Below the pieces are notes generated by a model. It did not search any database, had not been told where the DNA came from, and saw only the letters and a list, made by a program, of their open reading frames with translations. The translations under genes and the position numbers were made by a program. DNA of 64,000 nt from Schistocerca nitens (Eukaryota; Arthropoda; Insecta; Orthoptera; Acrididae), in assembly GCF_023898315.1 (NCBI RefSeq), contig NC_064616.1, positions 706,457,389 through 706,521,388 on the forward strand, given 5' to 3'. This document shows positions 1-13,622 of this stretch, in pieces; the stretch's first letter is position 1, and the number at the start of each line of letters is the position of its first letter.

Positions 1-603
1 AGCAGCTGGACCGTGCTGATACAATTGGCAACAGAGTCAAACATGCACACACAGTGACACCACACTCAGTGCACACGTAGTAGTCACAAGATATAGCATG
101 TTGTGTTAATTGCGGTGTTTTTAATGACTACTTAAGTATAGCCACAGAGTAATCTAAATACGTGTATTTATTTAAGGAAAGCAAGAAAGAATTAGACTAT
201 AAGCATGTATTCTTGTCAGGAGTTCAAAGGGCTTCTCTGTCTTCTTTAACAAGCTTCAAAACACAAAAGGCATGCCACTGGAAACACTGAGAAACTGAAG
301 TGGCTTTTCAGCCACCAAAGAAAATTATTAGCCAAGCTCACTTCTGAAGCATCATACACCATCATGTAAGAACGTATAATTAGTAAAGATAGTTAGTTAA
401 TTATACTAGAAGAGTTTATAATAGCTGCTTCTCTCTAACAATGTATTCTACATGCTTAAGAGTTCCACTAACGGACCCTAATGGACTGTTTGAAGTGTCT
501 GGATTCTGTTGTATCTACATCCCATTGTTGTGAGTAAGAGTGAGTCAGTGATAATTATAAAATTGTATTACTCAATTGTAACTGAAGTCATACACAGAAT
601 TAC

Positions 604-690
604 CTTAAGAGGCTCCAATTTCTTTGTTGGTCCAACTTTGTTTTCTGGTGGTTTCTCCTCAGTCTTTGTCTCAATGATTTCCTCAGTTTT
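604..690 (-). CDS. bt: bt PEVK exon (87 bp, phase 0/0)
   Basis: 29 codons: KTEEIIETKTEEKPPENKV, GPTKKLEPLK, between TATCTTTAG and GTAATTC. Last exon of the gene visible in the window; further PEVK exons are expected to the left of position 1. Richer in T and P than the two preceding PEVK exons. Confidence 0.9.
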
Positions 691-3600
691 CTAAAGATAT
701 CAGTGAATTATGTTGTCAGTGTGAGCATAAATCAGTATTGACTGAGTGAAGAATGTGATTAAATCAAAATGATTTCACAGTTCCGAATAAGAGCATGCTG
801 ATAGAATAGGGTAATTGTAACTTATGCCAAAATAAACAAAAATTATCTATGATGTGCAGCCATATATGTCCTTCTATACAGGGAAAAGTATAAAAATTAT
901 GATTTATGTGTCTGTAAATGTTTTCTGCGATGTGTCGATGCAATATAATCTTCACAGTTTCATTTCCACAAATGTTTCAGAAAGGCGTTTCTCTCTTTCT
1001 CTTTCCATGTTCTGGCAAAGTGCTAGTGTATCACAGACCAGCTCCTTATGTGGGTATTGCCGGCGAGCATTTAAATCTTGTAACAGTTACTCCACAACAG
1101 TTTAACAACGGCCCAGCTGACTGTTCATGTAGCTCGCAACTCGAGTCTGTCACCCACCACAGCTCTGCATGATGCATCTTATTGCATCAAAGTCTATGCC
1201 AAGCAGCAGAGATGGCAAAACTCTTATCTTCATTAACAAGATTGATCAATATTTGTATCTCGACTGCCTCCTTAGTAATGCCTCCTCAATAACTGCCTTC
1301 CCAAGTCCTATATTGCATATTCACTGCTATGTATGTGATACAGTGCTGCAGTTGTTCCACATAAAATTATCCACATTTGCATGGAATGTGAAGGCCCCTA
1401 GAGTACAAATTCTTAGATTATCTTCCACACTGCCCAAAAGATCCCTTATTTTTACTGGTGGTCAAAATATGGGCTTGATAATTTTCTTAGGCAGAGCATG
1501 CAAGGTTCAAAACGTTCTAGTAAAACCCATGCCCCTTGGAGGGGAACCGTTGTGAACAATAAATCGACACCAAAAGTCACCAATATACCTCTAGTTTTTG
1601 GGTGTCAACAAGAAAACAACAACATATCTCCCACGTGATGGAAACTACTATGAAAAAAATCAGGGGGTTCCAATGGGCTTGCCTCCATCACCTGTCATGG
1701 TAAAGTTTTACACAGAAGAATTTGAAAAGATTGCACTAAGAATAGACCTACTACAGGTACACTGACAACATATTCGTAGTGTGGCAATATGGGAGGGGCT
1801 CTTTAGACAAGTTCTTCAACCACCTCAACAAGATTCATCAAAACAGTTGCTATACCACCAATGTTGAGGGAACAACTGCCTCTGGTTTTTGGATGTCCAT
1901 GTAAAAAAGAAACCTGATGGCACTCTGAGGCATAGATTTTACAGGAAACCACTCACAAATCCTGTATCTTCCAGCAACTAGCTGCAATCATCCAGGACAG
2001 TGATACTCTTGTCTGACAGCCCTGGTGCCCAGAGCAAATGTCGTATGTGATAACTGCAATGTATTGATGACACTGGACCACCTAAAAAAGACTTTTGCTT
2101 CCTATGACTACAGACACGATGAAATTAAGAAGACTCTGGGGGCACAGAGACACAATGACAAGAGTAAAGAAGGAGCAAACAATGAAAGAGAAAAGAAGAT
2201 TGCATTCCTGCAATAAGTTGGTGCAGCCTCCACAAGAATTGGCCAAACTCTGCCTAAGAAAGGTATTATACACATATTTCGAAAACTTGCAAACATAAGG
2301 AAGCTTCAGGTCATATATCATATTCCATGCAAACCCTAGAAGTCTTCCATCAGACAAATGCAGCACTGTCTCTCCTTGTGTTGCACTGTAAACATATACA
2401 ACATAAGACTAAGGCAGGACAATAAATCTGCACTGACTGAGCACAGCTTAATGGAAAAGCACACGTTCAGTTTCAAAAAGATAACTGTCAGCTGCTCAGC
2501 TAATGGTTTCTGTGAAAGCATTTTTAAAAAGGCAATCAACATAGAACTGTTGACAAATTTGTTAACCAAGGTAAGTGTTTTGCCCTCAGACCAGCTAAAT
2601 AACCAACCTTTGAAGAAATAAGATGGGAGACTCAGTGGGGTGCATTGCACAGGGAAGTGGTGGATAGATAGTGTATGTGAATTGCCAGCTATATAAAGGA
2701 CTGGCCAGGCCACTGTTAAACTCTTGTGAAGCACCTGTTGCAAGATTTAAATGCCTGCTGCAGTACCTGTATGAGGATGTGGCCAATGATACACTGGCAC
2801 TTTACCAGAAGATATAAAGGGAGAGAGTAGTGTTTCCAAAATGTCATACTCGCACTCTGATCTAATACAGCAAGAAACCTGTGAAGATATCATTACATTA
2901 TGATTCTTACGAATATTTTTGTAATATCTGACAACGAACTGAAAAATATTATAACAGAATAGCTGTGAAACATACTGCTAGTACATTTATGCACTAGAAG
3001 TATATTTAATGTAACAACAGAAAAGATACACAGAATATTGATTACAAAAATCTAAAACAGTAGATACTAACATCCTGAGTGTTCTCAGAGTGAATCTTTC
3101 ACTCTGCAGCAAAGTATGCACCATTTTCAGAACTCGAACCCAGTATGGTACACATTTTTAACCTGCCAGCATGTTTCGGCATACTTATTATTAAGCATCA
3201 CATTATATTAAAAGTATGTGTTCAGGATTTGGCGATTATTGATCAAACCGATAAAAAATTTCTGAGAGCCATAGCATTAATTGCATACTTCACAAATAAA
3301 ACACATAAATCTAGATGAGGTTGATATCATTAGAACAACACCAATAGCTGACATTTTTTACTTTCATAGGATTAATTACAGATGAAATATGCTATACATT
3401 TGCCAAAACCTTGTAATATACTCTAATACATTTAATTCAACACAAATGTCAATTTTTATTGGTAAATAAAGTGCTGAACACACTGGGTAGTGGACTTAAG
3501 TATATTTTTCAATCAGTAAATAAGGGGAATACATACTGTTCACAATACATTATGTTACTATTGTAGTCAAAATTCCACACAGACATATCGTCCTGAATTC

Positions 3601-5835
3601 ATCATGTGTGAATATGAATACAGAGATAAGTCAACAGACAATACTTCAAGATGTGAAAGGTTTATCAAATATATATTTTGTAAGCATGGAATCCATTCAA
3701 AGACTTTGCCAAAAAGTCATGGAATACAATTTAACAGAAAGGGCAAAAATTTATTGGGCCAAACAATTAACTGTATGCTGGAAACTGTTAATAATAAACA
3801 ATGTGTAGTTGCTGTTGTTTCAGCTCCTACAATCATGCCGGTAGAATCTGTGCAAAAAGATAATTCTCCCACAACTGAAGCAAAATCTGCTACAAATTAA
3901 TCATATACTCCATAGATAGTAATGAATTAAACTGTGCAAATTGTGGCCTGTTTTGGGATGTAAGGTATTTGATGTCACTGACAACAATTTTACACTCCAG
4001 AAACTATATTTCTAGAAGACCCATGGAGCAGGATATGACTTGTTTAAATATTATCTTTCTAACAGACTTCAACAGGCAGATATACAACTTACAGATAGAG
4101 TTTAATCATCAGCTCTGCGAAGAGACCTTCGTTTTTTTCTTAATACACCATTGGCCATTAAAATTACATCAGGAAGGATAACAAATAATATAACTTCATT
4201 GCTTACGGATGTACAATACAGAAGGAAGATTCCATGATTAAATTTGAAGCTTATTTGGGTTTATACAGGATATGAAATTAAATACACAGAGGTGTCATTT
4301 CTAGTAGCAAAACTGGCTCTTGCCCAGCTGGGCATCAGGTCAAACTAAGCTTGGATGACAGACAGGAGTAATGCCATTCAATGCTGGTACAGCTCTTTGC
4401 CAGATTCCATTAATCTTATGTGGTCGGCAAGTGGTGACATGCAAGTCACTCAACAACCCACGAACAGATATTATCAGCAGGTGAGAGATCTGGATAACAT
4501 TCTCGACAGAGCAACAGTTGAGCACACACTGCCACAAGGTACGTAAGGACAACACGGGAAACATGGTCTTCTGTTAACTTGTTGAAAGATAACATTATGG
4601 AGACCTCAAAGATTGGCCACAGGTGCCAGCCAGACAAGTCAGGAAATTACCACTAAGTGAACTATATGTGAGTGTGTTTTTCACCCAAAGGCAACTCACA
4701 CCATCATGACAGCTGCTGTGCCCCATGACATTAAAAATGCAATCTCGCTGCATTCAGTCTCCTTGGAGCTGCCATGCATTCATCATGACGCTGTACACAG
4801 AACTGAGACTCATCTGAAATGACAACATCTTGCCATTCATTTGTTTAGTGTTGTCATCTACATCTACATCTACATGGATACTCTGCAAATCACATTTAAG
4901 TGCCTGGCACAGGGTTCATCGAACCACCTTCACAATTCTCTATTATTCCAATCTCGTATAGTGCATGGAAAGAATGAACACCTATATCTTTCTGTACGAG
5001 CTCTGATTTCCCTTATTTGATCATGGTGATCGTTTCCTCCTGGAATTTTCTCCACAGCTATGAAATGACATTAGGACCAATTCAGATACCATATTGATTG
5101 TGGGAAGCCATTTATCTGTCAGTGATTCACTCATACATAATATAATCTAAATGTGTTTACTATGCCTTTCTGCTTCCCTACAAATCAGATATCATGTGTT
5201 AAATGCACACAACTAACTCTTATAATGACGCGTACAATATTTGCCAGTACAGACTGTAGCAGGCAAACTAAGCAGTATTGTAATAGTGTCATGCATGTCT
5301 CATTTCTGTGTTGAGGCACCCTGGTTTAGTGTGGATATTGTTGCCATGATGCTATGTTTATCTGTGAATTTCAAAATTACCTTCACTTATGGATATGAGT
5401 TCCATATAAAGGACCTCCATGTAACATAGGTATACCTAATATTTTGTAACTACTTTAAGACACAAAACCAAGGTTTTTACAAACCTTTTAAGCCCAATGG
5501 GTTTTTGTAAACAGAACACTTATGAAGAGTACATTGATATAAAGTTTGTTAAAGTTTACAGCAAAACTTTTCACATGAAAGGTGGGCAATATTGCACAAA
5601 TAAAGACAAAGATTGTGATCCAGTGCAGTATTACATCCAATTCCTTGTAAACATTGCATGACAAGGCAGAACCATTATTATGGTCACATCCTTAGCTGTC
5701 TTTTAGGGCATTCCTGCTATTTTTTTTCATTAAAGTTTCATTGCAAACTTCAACAAGCATCATAACACTTTACTCATCTCATTAACTTTCAAGTGCTGTT
5801 AAAAACTATATAACTTAATTTATAATGAATAGCGT

Positions 5836-5894
<59 letters not shown>

Positions 5895-8800
5895 CAACTT
5901 ATTGCTTGGTTCCTTACGATACGTGTTGCACCTCTGTTGCAAATTACTTTAGTATGGAAAAATAAAATCAGCTGTTATATAGGGCACAAATGTTCTAAAT
6001 TAAATCATCATGTTAATTGATGGCCACACATAATTTGAAAGAGTATCTAACTATGGAGTAATTCTGTCAGGTAAAAAATAAAAGCAAAGAGCTAGTTTCT
6101 CAAGCCAGGTTTCAAAGTGTTGTAACAGTAAGAAGGGCTAGTCAGAACATTAAACATGTAGAAAATTTATTTTTGTTCTACACACAAATAAATATAACAG
6201 CTAACGTAAAATTGTGGTTTAAACTTGGTTAAAGATAAGTAAAGACTGTTCTTCTCATCAACAAGTAGGGAAAGTAGTGAAGGTACTAACACACAGGACG
6301 TTGATAGGCACTCTAGCTTTCGGTAACAGATGTTCATTTCTGTTTCATTAAACAGGCACAGTGACAAACAGAAAAACTGGAGAAATCTGGAAAAGTTAAC
6401 ATAGTGATGGCATGAATCAGGAATACAGATCTGGAGAGAGGCAGAAGGAGTGACTTGAAACAAAAGCAGTCACCCATTTCTCTTTTCTTCTTCTTGACAC
6501 AAATAATTTTCCATGAAGAAGCTCTAAGAAAATGAATATCTGACTATGAAAAGTCAATCCACTAATAGATTCCTAAATGTCTGCCTGGACTATTGGTAAA
6601 GGTCAATGTAATAACTACTTTATTTTTTGACATAGTTTAGATAAATACTCAAAAATGTGATAACATTTGCAGTAATAATTATTTTTCCAAATGAATTGGA
6701 TCCTGATCTCGTATAAAAGGAAGGAGAGTTGGGGTTTAATGTGCTAATGATGTAAAGGTCAATAGATACACAACAAAACCTCAGAATAGAGGATTGTGTT
6801 TTGATTATTGTACCAATACAGCACATATTTAATGCAATAGAGGAAAGACCATCACTCTTTGTGACCTGATATAATGGAGGACATGAACTTTGTTCTGTAC
6901 TATGTCTTATAACCAAAGGAAAGTATTATGTGACTTTTGACAGGGTTCAGATTTCTGAAAATAAACTGGGACTGAAAATGTCATGTTAGAAAGATATTAC
7001 TCTGATCTAATAAAATGAGACAAACTTATTCTTTAAAACATATTTTGAACATAAGGTATATGAAACAACTGCAGAACACATGAAACAACTATACTTACAA
7101 GAATTTTAAAGCATTCAAAGAATATCCCAAGCAAAAATATTTAAAAATAATGTACAGAACATAATATCAGAAATATGAATCAGAGAGAGGAAATGCAGAG
7201 CTTGATCCAGGTGAATGCAGAAAGAAGCATGAAGTATTGTCAAGATTATATCAACCTTTTAATAAGAAGAAAGAAACAAACAGAAACCATGACCAATAGC
7301 CCCTCAGAATAACAAGCAGACAGGTAACTCAAATATTAATTTTCACACTGGAGCGACAGTAGCAGTAAGAAGAATTGAATTACTGCTGTAAAGCACTGTA
7401 TTAAAATCTGTTGATTTGTTGCATTTAAGGAAAAAGTATTTATTATGCACAAAACTGAACAGAAACTGGAGCTGAATATTGAATTACCTTCTGTGGCTCC
7501 ACTTTCTTTATTGCCTCAGCCTTCTTTTCTGGCACTTTCTGTTCTTTCTTTTTCTCAACTTTTTCCTCCACTTTCTAAAGACAACAATGAATTTAATTGT
7601 AAAATAGTATCACTTGTTTATTAAGTAATTTTGATATACTTTTTGACTCAGTGTTTATGGAACTTAAGCAACTGATTATGAAAAATGAATCTTAAAACAA
7701 TCCAAGCCTTTTTTTTTAAATTTATTTCTGGTGACTGATTTTGGTGAAATCTTTTTTTGACCCAAATGCAAAGAGTCCACTAACGTCTCATTACGAATTT
7801 TGTTGAAAATGGTTTAATCAAACCGGTCACCAGAAATAAATGTAAAATACATAAAAATTGGCTTGGACTGTTTCAGGATTCATAATGATATAATTTAAAT
7901 CCCAAAGAATTCTAACATTTCCAGAGATTAGATCAGAGATTACATATTTTTCATTAAAGAGCTCTTCATTATTGCAGCATCTGCGTTACAGACACGGAGT
8001 TAAAGTGCTATAATGAAGAATTATTTAGAGACTGAAAGTAACTGGAACATTTAAAGCATAATCACTAAAACTTTCTTGGTGTTTGCAATACTGCAGATCA
8101 AAACCACTTGCTGTAAAAAGTTAGACTCAGATTTTTTTAAATAGTTCTCACTCAGACTTTATATCAGTCTCTATGGTTTTAGCCAAGGATCTTTCTGACT
8201 TTGTAGCAAAATATGGGGCACTTTGTTTTCAAAAGTTCCAAAATACATCATCCAAATGAAATTTTTTTCATGTATATAGTCTTCCTATTTTCTTATATCT
8301 CAAATAGTACTATTTAAATAGAAATGCAAATACTTTAAAGTGTTTAGTAATCTCAATTTTCATAATATGAATTCAAAATGAAATAAGGTTATTCCAGACT
8401 GAAATTTTCACTCTGAAGCAGAGTGTGTGATGATATGAAACTTCCTGACAGATTAAAACTGTGTGCCAGACCAAGACTCAAACTTGGGACTTTTGCCTTT
8501 TGCACCCAAGTGCTCTACTAACTGAGCTATCCAAGCATGACTCAAGACCTGCTCTCACAGCTTTACTTCCACCAGTATCTAATCTCCTACATTCCAAACT
8601 TCACAGAAGCTCTCCTGCAAAACTTGCAAGACTAGCACTCCTGTAAGAAAGGATATAGCGGAGACATGGGATAGCTACAGCCTGGAGGATGTTTCCAGAA
8701 TGAAATTTTCACTCTGCTGTGGAGTGTGCATTAATATGAAGTTTATTTACAAGACTAAAGAGTTGATTGTGATATCTGGAATATTTTGGATCAGGCAATA

Positions 8801-11800
8801 AACATCAAACAACTGCTAAAGGACTGCAAGCTTTCTGAAACTTGGTGGGAAACAATGTCGAAAATAAAGATCAAGACTGGACCCATTCATCTTTCTGATA
8901 CTGCACCACACTTGACAAACACCTTCATAGGACATTACAAGATCTTGAAACAAGCAGAATTTTTCCTCAATTGATAAAATGATTATAAGATCCCTTACGA
9001 GTAATTTGTAAATGTAACATATGAATTCCATCCATTTTGCTAGTGCCACAACAACTAACCTTTTTTTATTTTATCTTAGTTCTCATTACAAAACGTAAGT
9101 AGTCTTCCAATGAGAATGATAATGAGTGATTACTGAACTGTGACCACGTCACCAATGTGTAAATGCAGCCATGTAATTAAGCATGGAAAATCATCATGGA
9201 GACCCGTAGCATACTAAGATATGACTAAGCAGTCAGTAATTAAATAACAGTTGAGTGAATGGGCAAATTAAAAGAATTTATTATTATTTGAGAAAGAAGT
9301 AATGGAGGGATTACAGCACAGCAGATATCAACATAGGGAAATCGTGAATTATAACAGATGATAGCAAAGGCTCTGTGACTCTTTGGGTCAGCTGTTCACT
9401 CAATGTTACCGTGATCAGCTTGATGCCATATCCCTGATGACCATACATTACAAAGGTGTTGCTATAGCAGACATAAATGATGCCATCACCACGTCATTTG
9501 AATTAGTTAGGAAAAAGTGACTCATTGGTGCTTGATTGCTAACAAAAGGTCTGTTCTTGCTCCACCACACCATGGATATGCATCTGTATGTTTAATGCTG
9601 ACAGTTTTTGACTTTGTTGCATTGTGCACAGTGTCATTTGCGAAAGCAAGTGGTAGTACTTGCGTTATGGGAAACATGGATTAATGATTTATGGTGGTAC
9701 TGTCTTCCTACACAGTCTATGCAGCTTCCAGTGTTGCGCTATTTGCTGAACTATGAAGCCATCTTTTGTTTTAATGTACCAAATTACCAATCATATATTT
9801 TATTAGCTTGGTTTGCAGAATATTGGAGAGACTTCGAACATCTTGAATGTCCCAAATTCACTAGACTGAAATCCTATTGATCTGGACATTAAATGTAAGC
9901 CCATACCCAGTACCAATATTGGAGGTCAAATGTAATGCAGTGTGGATGGCCATACCACAAAGCAGCTAGTGGTGTCTTATTACAATGCTGTCACTGTTGT
10001 ATACATAGTAAAATGATGACTTACACAGTACCAGACAGGTGGTGACAATTCAGTGATCACCCATTGCGTTATTGTCAATGAAATATAAAGTTACCTTTTC
10101 TGGTTCTGGTTTCTCTTCAACTTTCTTCTCCACACGCTTCTCTTCCTTCTTTTCCTCTTCTTTTTTCTATTATGATAACAGAAACAATCAAACACAATTA
10201 AAAACAATATTATGAAACATTATTTGAATGATATATCCATATTGTAAGACTTGTAACTGGCTAAATAATCTGTGCAGATATTATAACTGCAATGGAGAAT
10301 TTAAAACATGACTTATGTTGTTGTAGGAACAATAAACAGCTGCTACACACTTAGATCTGTAGTAATAGGTAATTAATAAATTAGACTGAAGAAAGGTTCA
10401 GTCTTTGTACTCAACATTCTTTTGCATGCCACATGGAACTGTTGCAATGTGATATATCCTCCTCTGTTAGTGTCTCAGGTAAATTATTAAATGACACTTG
10501 AATATTAAGAAGAAAATGGATTATTGGGGCGAGGCAGGGTCAAACATTGTGTCACTCATAAACAAACTTGTAAAAATGTGTTTAGATGAAGATCTTCTCC
10601 ATTGTTTGTCACAAACATGATATATGGAACATGTAAGTAATTTACCTGTTATGGTATAAAGAGCAAGTTTGCATCCTAATGTGCTATACTATTGACATAC
10701 ATGATGAAATATTTGTTACTTTGGCAAAAGCAATGTGTATAACTTATTAACAAAAATGTTGTTGGCAACTAATCTAGATGTTTTGCAACTTACCTTTATA
10801 TGGAATTTATCATTCACAGGAGAAATTAGTGTATGGAAACCTCTGAGTGTCAGTACCATACAGAGTGAAATGGATTTGTTCTGACAGCTGAAATTGTTAT
10901 ACAGAAATGGAGGGAGCAGTATTGTACTGATTACATTTAAGTATTAAAAAATGTTATACACTATGCTGATCATTAAGCTCTATCAGCCCAGGAAAAACGC
11001 TGTGACATATGTGTACATTGTGTCTATGGATGTTTAGCAGAAAAATTACTTGGAACTGTTATAATAAAATTTTGTACTACTGTAAAGTGAATTCTACTGT
11101 ACCTTCTCTTCAACTTTCTTCTTTTCTGTAAAAAATGGGAAAATTAAAAATTAATTAATCGAATGAATGGAACACATGTAATAAATAAATCTTGCTTATT
11201 TTACACAACTGGTCCTAGTGAGCATAAAAGTCATGGCTAATCAGAGTGCAACAAGTGGTATTTGGACTTATAAAAAGAGACCAAAGAAGAAACACATTTC
11301 CTGGGAATACTTGATCTCCTACGGGCCACTTGTAGTTTTATAAAATTCTGATAAATACAGCACTGACTAGAAAAGTAATGAATATAATGATTTCCCCAGA
11401 TTTACAATGTTAAGGATGGCTAGAAATGTAACATATTTGCTCAAGATAAAAGCAACAGAAAAATTGAGTATAAAAAGAAATCAGTAGTGACACCTCTAGT
11501 TTACAGCTAAATATAACAAAATATAAAATCACATAAAGGAAGCTACTACCAAAGCTCTGTGCTCAAAATACTAGAAGGGAGACCATAAAAAATAACTGTC
11601 TGTGGTCAAGGTGAAATTAAAGTATCACATGTAAGGAAAAAACAAATAATTCAGAAATGGAGATTTGAATAAATGAGCAGTTAAAAGTATTTGAGAAACA
11701 CATGAGGAATTTCCTGTAGTTGCAAATATATGTTTACTAAAAAAATTTACAATTTACTGCGTGGTTTGCAATCTATTGCCTGCTAAACAACAACCTTACA

Positions 11801-13564
11801 CTATGGTTAACTAACACAGACTCACAACTAGTAACAAATACTTTCAACTGTTCACCACAAGCTGCAGCATGGTTGCTGACATTGCACACTGAGATTTGTA
11901 TCCCAGTAAGTAACTTTATCTGCCAATGATACATCTCAACTCTTTCTTTTGATTCCAAATGACTCTGAGACATCTTGCTAGTTTATACCACACTGGAAAC
12001 TGCCACAATTCTTCCTTTCGTGATAAATCATCAATCGAGTTCCTTTCACTCAATATATAACCCGTATTTAAATCACTTCTCTATTTAATTCAAGAACCTG
12101 GTTCCCTTTGATCCAGAGATCATATAGGTCTCTAAAGGAAGTGTGCTTGGGCCATTACTCTTCTTCATTTATGTAAATGATCTTCCCAATGGCATTTAAA
12201 ATAAGACCATCCTTTATGCTGATGATACAAAGATTGTGATAAAGGGTGCACATTTAGAAGACTATGTTCTTAAAGCTGGAGGGGTTCTTTGTAATCTTGA
12301 TAAATGGTTTTGCAATAATAGATTAGTACCAAATTACAAGAAAACCAATTTGATCTGTTTTAAAAATAGCAACACCAAACAACTGTCGTGTCAGAAGCGC
12401 CACTCAGTTTGTTTTGCTATCAGGAAGTTAAGTGAAATTGTCAACATGGAAACCCTGAAAGTCTTCTGGCTTCTGCCAACTGAGAAATAATGAATAGCAG
12501 TTGTTATGGCACTTCTGTGACAAATCTCTCTTTCTTGATGGCACAATTCCCTTTTCTTCAGTCACAATGCAATTTTGGCAGTCTTAAGATGTTAGTAAAA
12601 ATATTTTCATATTAATAAGAACTCTTTTTCACTATATTGCAGATTACACTAAAGATCTCTGTAAGAATAAGATTATAATGCAAACATACCTATCACTTTA
12701 AGATCAGCTGATGAGTCTGCTTTTCCATATTCATTGGCAACAGTTACTTTGTATGAACCGGAATGTTCTTTTTTACATGATGAGATTGATAATCTTATAT
12801 ACTGTCCATCAAAGCTGGTGCTGATTTCAGAGGATTCTCTGATTATTGTCGTGTTCCTGCAGTGTCAACAACACAAATTTCAATTGAGAAACATGTACTT
12901 TTGTTTTTCAGTGCCTATGTAAAGCACTTAAGCTAATTCTACAAAATGCAAAAAGACAATGAAAAGTCATTATACACACAGTTAAATATTTAAATAAAAC
13001 CTTACAAACAAGGACTTTTCAACTGCAGCATCACACAAATACATGCTAATAGATAATCATCTTTGAATTAATTTTGACTCATTCAGTGTCTTTTCTCATA
13101 GACATGAAATCTTGTAATCTGTCTTAAATCTGTAAAAATACATTAATGTACCGATTTCTGGAAGAATAATTGTTTCATCCTTCCGGCAATGCATCCACAA
13201 CTTGAGATTATAATGATTAAAATGACAAAAAGAACAAATTACTCTCACTGTTTCAAGGGGCACAGTAGCCTTATCATTCCAATCATCATTCTTGTACAAC
13301 AGAAATCTTTCTGTTAACTTTAAGTTAGAACTAAAATTTATATCATACAAAGTTGCCCTCTAAATACACTGGATAGTTTATAGCAGGAATTCTTTACTAC
13401 AAATACAGTATTTAGAGTAACTCTCTGCCTTATCACTGTCATGATTATGTGAAGTACATGGTTCGTATGCTTCTAGATTACTTTTACTCTAGCTCTGGAG
13501 AGCTGCTGAAAGAGAGACTTTTCCTTATTTCTTTCTGCACACATAGTATTCATATCCCCCCCTC

Positions 13565-13622
<58 letters not shown>

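Noticed and set aside
1169..1555. 128-codon plus-strand frame as a gene.
   Set aside because: No domain, no splice partners, inside an intron next to a retroelement fossil.
6480..6545. Possible extra PEVK exon on the minus strand (QEEEKRNG after a TTCTTAG acceptor).
   Set aside because: It does not have phase 0/0 like the other PEVK exons, begins with FFMENYLC which is unlike PEVK, and the donor is poor.
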